Origin: Prochlorococcus sp. HOT208_60m_808M21
GTDB taxonomy: Bacteria > Cyanobacteriota > Cyanobacteriia > PCC-6307 > Cyanobiaceae
Assembly: GCA_002026005.1 (NCBI GenBank)
Contig: MWOX01000132.1
Location: forward strand, 1 to 32,123
Direction: 5' to 3'
Length of the DNA: 32,123 nt
Position numbers and translations under genes: made by a program
Shown here: one piece after another, positions 1-8,387 of the stretch
Layout of the letters: each line of letters begins with the position of its first letter
Position numbering within the stretch: the stretch's first letter is position 1
The notes under the pieces: generated by a model
Seen by the model: the letters and a program-made list of their open reading frames with translations, nothing else
Told to the model about the DNA's origin: nothing
Database searches by the model: none

Positions 1-21
1 TTTTCGCTTGTCAGCATTTAA
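1..21. repeat. Inverted copy of the 3' end of dapL at the window edge
   Basis: Bases 1-21 are the exact reverse complement of 3118-3138, inside the 3' part of dapL on the minus strand. Read on the plus strand in the dapL frame they give FRLSAF, then diverge and stop at 53-55. The match runs to the first base of the window, so the true repeat may be longer. It could be a duplicated gene end, an assembly break at a repeat, or a chimeric end. The sequence alone does not decide. Confidence 0.75.
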
Positions 22-71
22 GTTTGTCACCAAAAAAAGGACCTTATCACAATAATTAAACCTCCAGCTTA

Positions 72-308
72 TTAAGCTTTATTTCTGTCAAAGATTAATA
101 AAGTAGGAAATATTACACAAGCACCCAACTGTATGAGAAGGTTATTTAGCTGTAATTCAGTTCCGCTTGCAATTCTGGAAAGCATTATTAGAAGGCCCAA
201 AAATGCAGAACCGCTAAAAGCTACCCACAATATTCTTCTTAATCCCTTGAAAGGAGCTTGTGATTCCTTTAATAATTTCTTTTTCAATTCAGGATCTATT
301 TTTGACAT
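72..308 (-). CDS. DUF3493 family small membrane protein
   Basis: This is a 78-residue protein with a charged N-terminus (MSKIDPELKKKLLKE), then a conserved-looking APFKGLRRILW stretch and two hydrophobic segments, about residues 27-43 and 54-71. Length and layout fit DUF3493, a family found in cyanobacteria and plastids with no firm biochemical role. I chose ATG at 308. A TTG four codons upstream (320) is possible but less likely, because the family usually begins a few residues before the DPEL motif. It is divergent from the tRNA-Thr gene. Function unknown; the family call comes from recognition, not a search. Confidence 0.7.
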   Translation of the reverse strand: MSKIDPELKKKLLKESQAPFKGLRRILWVAFSGSAFLGLLIMLSRIASGTELQLNNLLIQLGACVIFPTLLIFDRNKA

Positions 309-362
309 AAATTTTTTCAATTATAAAATTAAGTCTATATGAAAAATTAAATATTTAATTTG

Positions 363-434
363 GCCGGTATAGCTCAGAGGTAGAGCAACTGTCTCGTAAA
401 CAGTAAGTCATTGGTTCAATTCCAATTATCGGCA
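363..434 (+). tRNA. tRNA-Thr (anticodon CGT)
   Basis: The 72-nt sequence folds into a full cloverleaf. The acceptor stem pairs GCCGGTA (363-369) with TATCGGC (427-433), with one G-T pair. The D arm is GCTC/GAGC. The anticodon stem ACTGT/ACAGT encloses loop CTCGTAA with anticodon CGT at 395-397. The T arm is ATTGG/CCAAT with loop TTCAATT. The discriminator is A434 and CCA is not encoded. It reads ACG threonine codons. A truncated glycosyltransferase gene starts 19 bases downstream, so this tRNA could mark an old integration or recombination point. Confidence 0.95.
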
Positions 435-452
435 CTTACAAAGCAAATTAAA

Positions 453-878
453 ATGATTAATAAAATTTTAAAATATAGATCTCTTTTAAAATTATTTGTT
501 TTTATTCCTGTTACATTTTATTTTGGCAAAAGAAGTTATATTGCGTTTGATGAAGGTTTTTATGCACTACAAGCTAGATGGATATTAGAAAAAGGTAACT
601 GGACAATTCCACTTTGGTGGGATGAATATGTTTTAGATAGAACAATAGGATTACAGTTTTTAATAGCAAAGTCACAAGACTTATTTGGAAGAAATATTTT
701 TGCTGCATATCTACCAACAACTGTCGCTTCAATATTCATGCTATTTACAACTTATAAATTACATGAAGAATTATTTAATAAAAAATATGCAATTATATCT
801 CCACTAATCCTTGCTACTACATATCTATGGTTTGACTACTCACACTTAGGCACTCAAGATATTATTTATTCATGTTAG
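453..878 (+). pseudogene. Truncated GT39/ArnT-type glycosyltransferase, N-terminal part only
   Basis: From ATG 453 the frame codes 141 residues. There is a basic N-terminus, a membrane segment (about residues 12-25), and the motif FDEGFYALQARWI typical of the first periplasmic loop of GT39/PMT enzymes, which transfer sugars from polyprenyl-phosphate donors. More hydrophobic stretches follow, then a stop right after GTQDIIYSC. Intact members have roughly 450-600 residues and many more membrane segments, so about three quarters is missing. No continuation is seen in any frame downstream. A longer reading from 411 would start inside the tRNA and is not credible. I read it as a deletion remnant, almost certainly non-functional. 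Confidence 0.75.
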
Positions 879-978
879 ATATTACGCTAGAAAATCTGGA
901 GCACCAAATATATCTAGATGGGTTGATGGATTAAAACTTCTTAAAGTATGCTGGATTTATATGATTTCTGATATCTGA
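850..978 (+). pseudogene. Short coding remnant, possibly the C-terminus of a glycosyltransferase
   Basis: In the +1 frame relative to the truncated GT39 gene, an open stretch encodes about 42 residues including YYARKSGAPNISRWVDGLKL, then a hydrophobic end and TGA at 976-978. The composition is protein-like (R, G, W, P in an AT-rich region), unlike random spacer. It has no start codon and overlaps the end of the GT39 fragment. It resembles the C-terminal tail of family 2 glycosyltransferases, but I am not sure of that. The likely history is a deletion joining the front of one gene to the back of another. Confidence 0.4.
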
Positions 979-1084
979 ATTAAATAAAATTTTAGAGAGT
1001 ATTTTCATAGGATTTTTAATTTCTCCAAATTAGTAATAAAGTAGTTAGATTCTTAAAGTAAATAAATTCATTAAATTTCATGAC
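979..1084. other. AT-rich spacer after the remnant genes
   Basis: This 106-base spacer before the radical SAM gene has no coding signal, RNA fold or clear promoter that I can see. With the two remnants before it, the tRNA-to-radical-SAM stretch (435-1084) contains no intact gene. Confidence 0.5.
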
Positions 1085-2704
1085 ATGAATTTTAATTTGA
1101 AAGTTGAAAAATTAAATAAAAAAAATTGCCAAAGAAAGCACTATACAAAAGTACTAACTGTGAGACTGCCGTGTAATCCAATATTTCCAATAGGACCTAT
1201 TTATTTAGCAGACCATATTCATAAATGTTTTCCATCTTTAGAGCAGCAATTTATTGATCTAGCAATAATTCCATCTAATAAAGTCTCCCAATATTTAGCT
1301 AGAAAAATTGATCAATTTAGACCACACCTAATCATTTTTTCTTGGAGAGATATACAAATTTATGCACCTGTTGATGGTAGAAGTGGAAATCCCCTACAAA
1401 ATTCTTTTGAAGTTTTCTACTCAAAAAATATACTTAAAAAGATAAGAGGTTCCTGGGGAGGATTAAAATTAATCGCATCTCATTATGGAGAAATATATAA
1501 AAATACTTCTCTAGTTAAGATGGGACTAAAAAGAGCACAAAAATATAATAAAAATATAAAAGTAATTTTAGGAGGTGGAGCTGTTAGTGTCTTCTATGAA
1601 CAATTGGGTAATCTACTCCCTACAGGAACTGTTATTTCAGTTGGAGAGGGAGAAAATCTCATAGAAAAAATTATTAGAGGAGATTCAATAGAGGAAGAAA
1701 GATGTTATATTGCTGGACAAAAACCTCGCAACAAATTAATACATGAACAACCTTCAGGAACTATTAAAACTGCCTGCAACTATAAATATATTAAATCAAT
1801 ATGGCCTGAATTCGATTGGTACATAGAAGGTGGCGATTATTACGTAGGTGTACAAACAAAAAGAGGTTGTCCTCATAATTGTTGTTTCTGTGTTTACACA
1901 GTTGTGGAGGGGAAGCAAGTTCGCGTTAATCCTGTTAAGGAAGTAATCAAAGAAATGAAGCAATTATATGATCTTGGAGTCAGGGGATTTTGGTTTACAG
2001 ATGCACAGTTTATTCCAGCCAAAAAACATATTGAAGATGCAAAAACACTTTTGAGAGCAATTAAGGACCAAGGCTGGGACGATATAAATTGGGCTGCATA
2101 CATTAGAGCAGATAATATTGATGCTGAGCTAGCTCAGCTTATGGTTGATACAGGTATGAGCTATTTTGAAATAGGTATAACCTCGGGATCTCAAGAACTT
2201 GTTAGAAAAATGAGATTAGCGTATGACCTTAAAACTGTATTAAATAATTGCAGAATGCTAGTCAAATCAGGTTTCAAGAATCATGTTTCAGTCAATTATT
2301 CATTTAATGTTTTTGATGAAACGCCCAGCACTATAAGACAAACAATTGCTTACCATAGAGAATTAGAAAATATTTTTGGTAAAGGCTTAGTTGATCCAGC
2401 TATATTCTTTATAGGTTTGCAACCTCACACTCTTCTTGAGAAGTACGCCTTGGAACATAAAATTCTGAAGCCAAATTATAATCCAATGAGCATGATGCCC
2501 TGGACAGCGAGAAAACTTCTTTGGAATCCAGGCTCACTAGGGGAAAAACTTGGTCAGGTTTGTTTAGAGGCTTTTGATAATCCAGAAGACGAATTTGGCA
2601 AAACAGTTATCAACATTCTTGAGAGAGAATATGGAAAGTCCCCCTTAAAAGATTCCCTAAAAGTCCGTCCTCTATCAGAAAGGAAATTAGCTCATTCTAA
2701 ATAA
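1085..2704 (+). CDS. Radical SAM protein of the B12-binding-like (BchE/P-methylase-type) superfamily
   Basis: The protein has 539 residues. The radical SAM cluster motif is clear: CPHNCCFC, with C262, C266 and C269, preceded by GVQTKRG. Downstream are the usual barrel features (RGFWFTDAQF, WAAYIRAD, YFEIGITSGS). The N-terminal 200 residues resemble the alpha/beta fold that precedes the barrel in B12-binding radical SAM enzymes (ILGGGAVSVF, ISVGEGE), but I do not see the DxHxxG cobalamin-ligand motif, so B12 may not be ligated in the classic way. Such enzymes cleave S-adenosylmethionine to start radical chemistry; the substrate here is unknown. The gene stands alone between a decayed glycosyltransferase region and the convergent clpS. 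The family is sure; the function is not. Confidence 0.85.
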   Translation: MNFNLKVEKLNKKNCQRKHYTKVLTVRLPCNPIFPIGPIYLADHIHKCFPSLEQQFIDLAIIPSNKVSQYLARKIDQFRPHLIIFSWRDIQIYAPVDGRSGNPLQNSFEVFYSKNILKKIRGSWGGLKLIASHYGEIYKNTSLVKMGLKRAQKYNKNIKVILGGGAVSVFYEQLGNLLPTGTVISVGEGENLIEKIIRGDSIEEERCYIAGQKPRNKLIHEQPSGTIKTACNYKYIKSIWPEFDWYIEGGDYYVGVQTKRGCPHNCCFCVYTVVEGKQVRVNPVKEVIKEMKQLYDLGVRGFWFTDAQFIPAKKHIEDAKTLLRAIKDQGWDDINWAAYIRADNIDAELAQLMVDTGMSYFEIGITSGSQELVRKMRLAYDLKTVLNNCRMLVKSGFKNHVSVNYSFNVFDETPSTIRQTIAYHRELENIFGKGLVDPAIFFIGLQPHTLLEKYALEHKILKPNYNPMSMMPWTARKLLWNPGSLGEKLGQVCLEAFDNPEDEFGKTVINILEREYGKSPLKDSLKVRPLSERKLAHSK

Positions 2705-2719
2705 TAATTGCAATCGTTT

Positions 2720-3037
2720 TTAATCCTCTTTCTCAATTGAACTGGAAATTCCTTTAGATTTTAATGATTCTGAGTAGAATTCTGCAGGCTCTAAATCACA
2801 AACAATTACTAAACCTATACCCGTATTGTGCGCTTCAAGCATTATGGCGATAGCATCTTGTTCGCTTAATTGCGGCACAACTTCTCGAAGTGAAATAGTG
2901 ACATACTCCATAGAATTAACTGGGTCATTATGAAGCAAAACCTTATATTTTGGAGATTTATTTTTTAATTCAGCGGGTTTCTTTTCAATCACTGCTGAAT
3001 TATTATTTACACCTTGTTCTAACTTTATAGATAGCAT
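2720..3037 (-). CDS. clpS: ClpS family adaptor for the Clp protease
   Basis: ClpS proteins bind N-degron substrates and hand them to a ClpAP/ClpCP protease in the cytoplasm. This 105-residue protein has a disordered N-terminal 28 residues and a core starting KYKVLLHNDPVNSMEYV. It carries the Asn-Asp pair used for N-terminal amine binding, and AHNTGIG with the conserved His of the pocket. Cyanobacteria often carry two ClpS forms with different degron preference; I cannot tell which this is. It starts at ATG, 31 bases after the end of dapL on the same strand, so co-transcription is possible. It converges on the radical SAM gene with a 15-base gap. Confidence 0.88.
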   Translation of the reverse strand: MLSIKLEQGVNNNSAVIEKKPAELKNKSPKYKVLLHNDPVNSMEYVTISLREVVPQLSEQDAIAIMLEAHNTGIGLVIVCDLEPAEFYSESLKSKGISSSIEKED

Positions 3038-3068
3038 TAAATTTATTAGAGTTTAATTGTACTAATAA

Positions 3069-4295
3069 TTATATATTAATTATTCTTTCCATTGCATCAA
3101 GGACGTTTGATCGTGAGTTAAATGCTGACAAGCGAAAATAACCCTCTCCTGCTAATCCAAATCCGCTCCCAGGTGTTCCCACTACACTAACTTTTTGGAG
3201 AAGGAAATCAAAAAAGTCCCAAGATGTCATTTGATCTGGAACTTTAATCCAGATATAAGGAGCATTGTCCCCACCATAAACTTTATATCCTGAATTCTGA
3301 AGTTTATTTTTCATTATTTTTGCATTTTCCATATAAAAATCAATTAAACCTCTCACCTGTTTCTTCCCTTCAAGAGAATAAACAGCCTCTGCTCCTTTCT
3401 GAACCACATAACTTACTCCATTAAACTTTGTAGATTGTCGCCTATTCCAAAGAGGCCATAACTCTATTTCCTCATTTGTTGAGCTCAAACCTTTGAGATT
3501 TTTAGGTATTACTGTAAAAGCACATCTAACTCCAGTGAATCCTGCATTCTTTGAAAAGGATCTAAATTCAATAGCACAATCCTTTGCTCCTTCAATCTCA
3601 TATATTGAATGTGGAATATCATTATCTTGAATAAATGCTTCATAAGCTGCATCAAAAAGTATTAGGGATTTGTTTTGAAGAGCATAGTCAACCCACTTTT
3701 TCAATTCTGCTTTATTAATCGTTGCTCCAGTCGGATTATTAGGAAAACAAAGATATAAAATATCAACTTTTTTTTCAGGTAGTTCTGGCAGAAAGTTATT
3801 CCCCTCGTTAATTGCAAGATATGTCAATCCTTGATAAGTTCCATTTTCAAGAGAATCACCAGTTCTGCCTGTCATAACGTTACTATCCACATATACTGGG
3901 TAAACAGGATCTGTTACAGCAATTGAATTATCTTTGCCAAGAATATCTAAAATATTGCTACTATCGCATTTTGAACCATCAGAAACAAAGATTTCTTCAG
4001 GTGAAATTTGACAGCCTCTCGAAATAAAATCATTCTCAGATATTTTTTCTCTCAACCAAGAATAACCTTGCTCTGGTCCATAACCTCTGAAACCATCTGT
4101 TGTTCCCATTTCATCTAAAGCCTTACCCATAGCCTCTATGCATGCTTTAGGTAATGGTTCTGTAACATCTCCTATACCAAGCTTAATAATTTCAGCACTC
4201 TTATTTGATTGAGAATACATTTTTACCCTTTTAGCAATTTCAGGGAATAAGTAGCCTGCTTTGAGCTTTAAATAATTTTCGTTTACTTGAACCAC
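3069..4295 (-). CDS. dapL: LL-diaminopimelate aminotransferase
   Basis: DapL converts tetrahydrodipicolinate directly to LL-diaminopimelate using glutamate and PLP, feeding lysine and peptidoglycan synthesis; cyanobacteria and plants use this route. The protein has 408 residues, normal for the family. The PLP lysine is K249 in [10 protein letters not shown], with FPNNPTGA (184-191) and the C-terminal YFRLSAF present. The start is GTG, supported by the family-typical opening [20 protein letters not shown]. The last part of the gene (3118-3138) is repeated in inverted orientation at the left end of the window. Confidence 0.95.
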   Translation of the reverse strand: MVQVNENYLKLKAGYLFPEIAKRVKMYSQSNKSAEIIKLGIGDVTEPLPKACIEAMGKALDEMGTTDGFRGYGPEQGYSWLREKISENDFISRGCQISPEEIFVSDGSKCDSSNILDILGKDNSIAVTDPVYPVYVDSNVMTGRTGDSLENGTYQGLTYLAINEGNNFLPELPEKKVDILYLCFPNNPTGATINKAELKKWVDYALQNKSLILFDAAYEAFIQDNDIPHSIYEIEGAKDCAIEFRSFSKNAGFTGVRCAFTVIPKNLKGLSSTNEEIELWPLWNRRQSTKFNGVSYVVQKGAEAVYSLEGKKQVRGLIDFYMENAKIMKNKLQNSGYKVYGGDNAPYIWIKVPDQMTSWDFFDFLLQKVSVVGTPGSGFGLAGEGYFRLSAFNSRSNVLDAMERIINI

Positions 4296-4589
4296 TTTAG
4301 ATAAAAAATTTCACCAGTACTTAGAATAATGTATTTACGTGCTTTAGTGGTGATTAGATGTTAAAATTATTTTAGTTATGGTTAATTTAAGAGGTGATCA
4401 TAGCTGTGAAATCAATTTCAATTAGTTTGAAAATCGTTTAAAGCTTTATAAATAGCAGAATTTAATCACTATTAACTTTATAAATTTCTAAAAAGTAAAT
4501 AATAATAGCTAGAAAGCTTTATTAAAAGATAAAAGCTAATTATTTAATTTAGAAAATTTTCAAAATCCAAATCATTCAGAATCAATTAT
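4296..4589. other. dapL-rne divergent intergenic region
   Basis: This 294-base, very AT-rich gap holds the promoters of two divergent genes and a probable long rne leader. There are several TATAAA/TTTATA-like boxes and none stands out. TCACCA (4311-4316) and TGGTGA (4348-4353) form a 6-bp inverted repeat with a 31-base spacer, too weak to call. No open reading frame looks real. RNase E leaders are often targets of autoregulation in bacteria; here that is inference only. Confidence 0.45.
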
Positions 4590-6410
4590 ATGTCTCAGCA
4601 AATTATCATCGCTGAGCAGGCTCGAATAGCAGCACTACTCACAGATGATCGAGTTGATGAATTAGTCGTCGCACAAGGTCAATATCAAATTGGCGATATT
4701 TTTTTAGGAACAGTTGAAAATGTTCTCCCTGGCATTGATGCCGCTTTTATAAATATTGGAGAAAGTGAGAAAAATGGATTCATCCATGTTTCAGATTTAG
4801 GTCCACTAAGACTTAAAAAAGGGACATTTGGAATAACTGAATTACTAGAACCAAAACAAAAAGTTTTAGTACAGGTAATAAAGGAACCCACAGGATCTAA
4901 AGGTCCCAGACTAACCGGGAGTATTTCAATCCCAGGAAAATATCTGATATTACAGCCATATGGCCAAGGAGTAAATATTTCAAGAAAAATAAATACAGAA
5001 ACAGAACGAAGCCGTTTGAAATCTCTTGGGGTTTTAATAAAACCACCCAGCACAGGCTTGTTATTTAGAACAGAGGCTGAAAAAATAAAAGAAGAACTTC
5101 TAATTGAAGATTTAGAACAACTAACTCAACAATGGGAAAATGTACTAAAAATTTCTGAAGCTTCTAATCCGCCAAATTTAATAAAAAGAGATGATGATTT
5201 CTCTCTTAAGATCTTGAGAGATTATATAAAAGAATCAACTAAAAGCATAATTATTGATAGTAAATTTTCAGTTGCCAGGGCAAAAGATTTTTTAATAAAT
5301 TATGAATCTGATATAGATATTGAATTTCATGATAACAGTTTAAACCAACATATTTTCGAAAAGTACGAAATTAAGAAGACAATTCAAAAAGCTCTGCAGC
5401 CGAGGGTAGATCTTCCTTCGGGAGGCTATATCATTATTGAACCTACTGAAGCTTTAACAGTAATCGATGTGAACTCTGGATCATTTACAAGATCCGCAAA
5501 CTCAAGACAAACCGTTTTGTGGACAAACTGCGAAGCAGCAGTTGAGATCTCGAGGCAAATGAAATTAAGAAATATTGGTGGAGTTATAGTAATAGATTTT
5601 ATTGATATGGAATCTAGAAGAGATCAATTTCAGTTACTTGAGCATTTTACCTCAGCAATAAAAGATGATTCTGCTAGGCCTCAAATAGCTCAGCTTACTG
5701 AATTAGGCTTAGTGGAGTTAACCAGAAAAAGACAAGGTCAAAATATATATGAATTATTCGGTAAAAAATGTTCTACATGCGATGGTACCGGACATGTAGA
5801 AAATATTTTAAATCACGAAATTTCTAACTTCAAAATTAAAAATATTGAAAATAAATCTAATCAATCAAACAATCTAAAAGCTATAGATGCAGATACTTAT
5901 CAATCAACTGATGAGAAGGAAAAAATAATTGACAAGGAATTAATTAACTCCAAAGATCTAGGTAAAGAGAATTCTTCTAATAAAAAAGAGAATGATAATG
6001 ATAATTTGAACCAATCAAATTCAAAAGAAAAAAATATAATAACTGTTGATCTTACAAATGAAGAAAAAATTGTTTTCAGTCAATTAGGTATTAATCCACT
6101 TATAAAGTTAGGTAAAGAATATCTCACCAGCAATAATTTTGTGCGTTTAAAAGAAAGTAATAAAGAAACGGAAAAACCCTTAGATAATAAAAAAATAAAA
6201 GCAAAACAAATTAAAAAAATCTCAAAATCAGGAGAAGATAAGATTCAAATTAAAAATGAAGCAAATGCAAATTCTAAAGATAAATCAACAAATAAAACTA
6301 ATGAAAATAATGAAGTTGTATTTACAGATAAAAAGGATGAAGTTGAAGTTACAGATGATCTAAACAATGCAAGAAAAAAAAGAAGAAGATCTTCAGCAAG
6401 CATTGAATAA
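4590..6410 (+). CDS. rne: Ribonuclease E/G, cyanobacterial RNase E
   Basis: RNase E is the main endonuclease for mRNA decay and rRNA/tRNA processing. The 606 residues are arranged as follows. An S1 RNA-binding domain lies in about 25-120. The RNase H/DNase I-like catalytic core carries the metal-binding aspartates D293 (VIDVNSG) and D336 (VIDFIDM). The Zn-link CSTC has C394 and C397. A low-complexity tail rich in K, N, E and S follows from about 405. Near the end is RKKRRRSSA (595-603), matching the cyanobacterial nonapeptide known to bind polynucleotide phosphorylase. This is the short cyanobacterial type without an enterobacterial scaffold. The last 44 bases overlap the start of rnhB. Confidence 0.95.
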   Translation: MSQQIIIAEQARIAALLTDDRVDELVVAQGQYQIGDIFLGTVENVLPGIDAAFINIGESEKNGFIHVSDLGPLRLKKGTFGITELLEPKQKVLVQVIKEPTGSKGPRLTGSISIPGKYLILQPYGQGVNISRKINTETERSRLKSLGVLIKPPSTGLLFRTEAEKIKEELLIEDLEQLTQQWENVLKISEASNPPNLIKRDDDFSLKILRDYIKESTKSIIIDSKFSVARAKDFLINYESDIDIEFHDNSLNQHIFEKYEIKKTIQKALQPRVDLPSGGYIIIEPTEALTVIDVNSGSFTRSANSRQTVLWTNCEAAVEISRQMKLRNIGGVIVIDFIDMESRRDQFQLLEHFTSAIKDDSARPQIAQLTELGLVELTRKRQGQNIYELFGKKCSTCDGTGHVENILNHEISNFKIKNIENKSNQSNNLKAIDADTYQSTDEKEKIIDKELINSKDLGKENSSNKKENDNDNLNQSNSKEKNIITVDLTNEEKIVFSQLGINPLIKLGKEYLTSNNFVRLKESNKETEKPLDNKKIKAKQIKKISKSGEDKIQIKNEANANSKDKSTNKTNENNEVVFTDKKDEVEVTDDLNNARKKRRRSSASIE

Positions 6411-6984
6411 AGTATTCGAAGTTGGAATAGATGAAGTTGGAAAGGGAGCAATTTTTGGTCCAGTTTTTGCAGCAGCTGTAGTATTAACTGAAAAAAATAA
6501 ATCTATCCTAAAACAATTTGGAGTGACCGATAGTAAAAAACTAAGCTCCAAAAGAAGAAAATTACTTTTGCCAAAAATTTTATTACTCTCTTCAGATTAT
6601 GGAATTGGTCAATCTTCGGCCAAAGAAATAGATAAGTTAGGTATCAGGGTTGCGACAGAACTTTCAATGATAAGGGCTTTAAAAAAATTAAAAGAAAAGC
6701 CATCTGAATTAATAATTGATGGTCCCTTATTATTAAGGCCATGGGACGGAATGCAGAAAAACATAGTATCAGGAGACTCAAAGTTTATCTCGATAGCTTC
6801 AGCAAGCATAGTTGCCAAAGTTTATCGCGACGATCTAATGGAGAGGTTAGAAAAAAAATACTCAGGATACATGATATTTAAAAATAAAGGTTATGGAACC
6901 AGAGAGCATCTTTCATTAATCAAAAAAAATGGAATAAATGAACTTCATAGGAAAAGTTTTTTAAAGAAATCAAATCTTATTTAA
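6367..6984 (+). CDS. rnhB: Ribonuclease HII
   Basis: RNase HII cuts RNA in RNA-DNA hybrids and removes single ribonucleotides from DNA. The 205-residue protein has [14 protein letters not shown] with the first catalytic acidic pair, DSKKLS, LIIDGP, and the downstream [13 protein letters not shown] and GYGTREH motifs. ATG 6367 lies inside rne in the +1 frame, and the family domain begins about 18 residues later. The first residues ([11 protein letters not shown]) come from the same DNA that encodes the PNPase-binding tail of RNase E. A later start such as TTG 6402 is possible, so the exact start is less sure than the gene. The 3' end overlaps the convergent DUF1997 gene by 15 bases. Confidence 0.93.
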   Translation: MQEKKEEDLQQALNKVFEVGIDEVGKGAIFGPVFAAAVVLTEKNKSILKQFGVTDSKKLSSKRRKLLLPKILLLSSDYGIGQSSAKEIDKLGIRVATELSMIRALKKLKEKPSELIIDGPLLLRPWDGMQKNIVSGDSKFISIASASIVAKVYRDDLMERLEKKYSGYMIFKNKGYGTREHLSLIKKNGINELHRKSFLKKSNLI

Positions 6985-7488
6985 TTCACACCAATCTAAA
7001 AAATCTTTTACGAGTTGCTGTTGAACCCTTGACTTTATACCCAAAAGAATCCCATTTAATACCGAATGACCAGTAGATTCCAAAATTTTCTTTGGTATGA
7101 GCTTCAGAAGAGGGGGTTGGCTTACAGATACCCCAAGAAGTGCTTCACCTTCTAAACCAATATCAGTTGCTTCCAAATTCGCTTTCAAAATAAGATTAAA
7201 ATCATCTATTATCCCTAAACCATCCAATGTACTTTCGAGGGCACTCATTTTTAAAATTCCATCTTTATTCTCTACCGCAATTAAGACAACAGGGTTAATA
7301 TCTAATTGAAAAACCTTAAAACTTGTTACTGTATACTTATATCTACCTAATCCTTCTGGTACTAATTTTTTGGAGTCAAGCATTGCTCCAACAACTCTTT
7401 CTTCTTCCAAAAGATATTTAGAAAGATATTCTTTATTACGTGTTACAGAAAGCTTGAGTTTCTGTTTAGCATCAAAAGACAGTAGCAT
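6970..7488 (-). CDS. DUF1997 family protein
   Basis: A 172-residue soluble protein without signal peptide or membrane segment. Its layout (N-terminal [31 protein letters not shown], then alternating strand-like segments and [17 protein letters not shown]) fits DUF1997, a family common in cyanobacteria and chloroplast-bearing plants with no established reaction. It starts at ATG, 52 bases from the divergent pheA, and its last 15 bases overlap rnhB on the other strand. No catalytic motif is visible. The family call is from recognition. Confidence 0.75.
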   Translation of the reverse strand: MLLSFDAKQKLKLSVTRNKEYLSKYLLEEERVVGAMLDSKKLVPEGLGRYKYTVTSFKVFQLDINPVVLIAVENKDGILKMSALESTLDGLGIIDDFNLILKANLEATDIGLEGEALLGVSVSQPPLLKLIPKKILESTGHSVLNGILLGIKSRVQQQLVKDFLDWCELNKI

Positions 7489-7540
7489 TTTCTATATTCC
7501 TCCAATGCTTATTTGATCTCTTTTTTTTTTACAATTAATC

Positions 7541-8386
7541 ATGCGCAAACAAGTTGCATATTTAGGTCCTCAAGGAACATACGCAGAAAAAGCAGCTCAT
7601 ATATTATCAAAGCTTGCCAATTTTCAGACACCTATATTTGTACCATGTAATGGGTTACATTCGGTCATTAAATCAATAGCGTACAACAATTGTGATGCTG
7701 CTGTAGTCCCTATAGAAAATTCTGTAGAAGGGGGAGTTACAGCTACTCTAGATGCCCTTTGGAAATTTCCTGAAATTTTTATAAATAAAGCAATTGTTTT
7801 ACCTATAAAACATGCATTAATTAGTGATGGAGAACTTTCAAACATTTCAGAAGTTTTATCTCATCCTCAAGCATTAGCTCAATGTTCAGAATGGTTATCT
7901 GAGAATCTTCCAAATGCAATTCCTCTCCCGACAAATTCAACATCAGAAGCTGTCAATATGATCAAGGGGAGTAAATTCAGAGCTGCTATCGGTTCAAAAT
8001 CGTTAATCCAAATCGAGGGACTTAAAGAATTAGCCTTTCCTATTAATGATGTTCCAGGTAATTGCACTAGATTTGTTTTATTGAGCAAGGAATCAAATTC
8101 AAATTTAGCTAATATTGCCAGTTTTGCTTTCTCATTAATCTCAAATAAACCTGGTGCTTTACTTAAAGCTATAAATTATATTGCAGATTTTGGATTTAAT
8201 ATGAGTAAAATTGAATCGAGACCTTCAAAAAGAGAATTAGGCGAATACATAATTTATATTGATTTAGAAATCAATAATCAAAATAACATTAAAAATTTTC
8301 TTGAATTAAAAAATAAGTTAAAGCCACTTTGCAAGAATTTTGTAGATTTTGGAAATTATTTTTCTGAAAATTTTGAACTAAATTAA
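7541..8386 (+). CDS. pheA: Prephenate dehydratase
   Basis: This enzyme turns prephenate into phenylpyruvate, the last committed step to phenylalanine. The 281 residues begin with VAYLGPQGTYAEKAA. The catalytic-domain motifs VPIENSVEGGV and the TRF triad (T176-R177-F178) are present. From about residue 192 there is an ACT regulatory domain (SNKPGALLKAINYIADFGFN) with ESRPS, the typical phenylalanine-sensing element, so feedback inhibition by phenylalanine is expected. No chorismate mutase domain is fused. The gene is convergent with the methyltransferase gene, with a one-base gap. Confidence 0.95.
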   Translation: MRKQVAYLGPQGTYAEKAAHILSKLANFQTPIFVPCNGLHSVIKSIAYNNCDAAVVPIENSVEGGVTATLDALWKFPEIFINKAIVLPIKHALISDGELSNISEVLSHPQALAQCSEWLSENLPNAIPLPTNSTSEAVNMIKGSKFRAAIGSKSLIQIEGLKELAFPINDVPGNCTRFVLLSKESNSNLANIASFAFSLISNKPGALLKAINYIADFGFNMSKIESRPSKRELGEYIIYIDLEINNQNNIKNFLELKNKLKPLCKNFVDFGNYFSENFELN

Positions 8387-8387
8387 T

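Noticed and set aside
66..78. AGCTT-ATT-AAGCT hairpin at the end of the DUF3493 gene
   Set aside because: Five-bp stem with a 3-base loop and no T-run after it on the gene's strand; not a supportable terminator.
411..452. Start of the GT39 fragment inside the tRNA-Thr gene
   Set aside because: The tRNA is complete to base 434, and ATG 453 starts a normal N-terminus with a basic residue run and membrane segment.
4311..4353. TCACCA/TGGTGA inverted repeat in the dapL-rne gap
   Set aside because: Only 6 bp with a 31-base spacer and a bulged inner part; expected by chance and not tied to a terminator or known site.
4685..5053. 122-codon antisense ORF inside rne
   Set aside because: It mirrors the conserved RNase E coding frame and has no family-like motifs of its own; it is a shadow frame.
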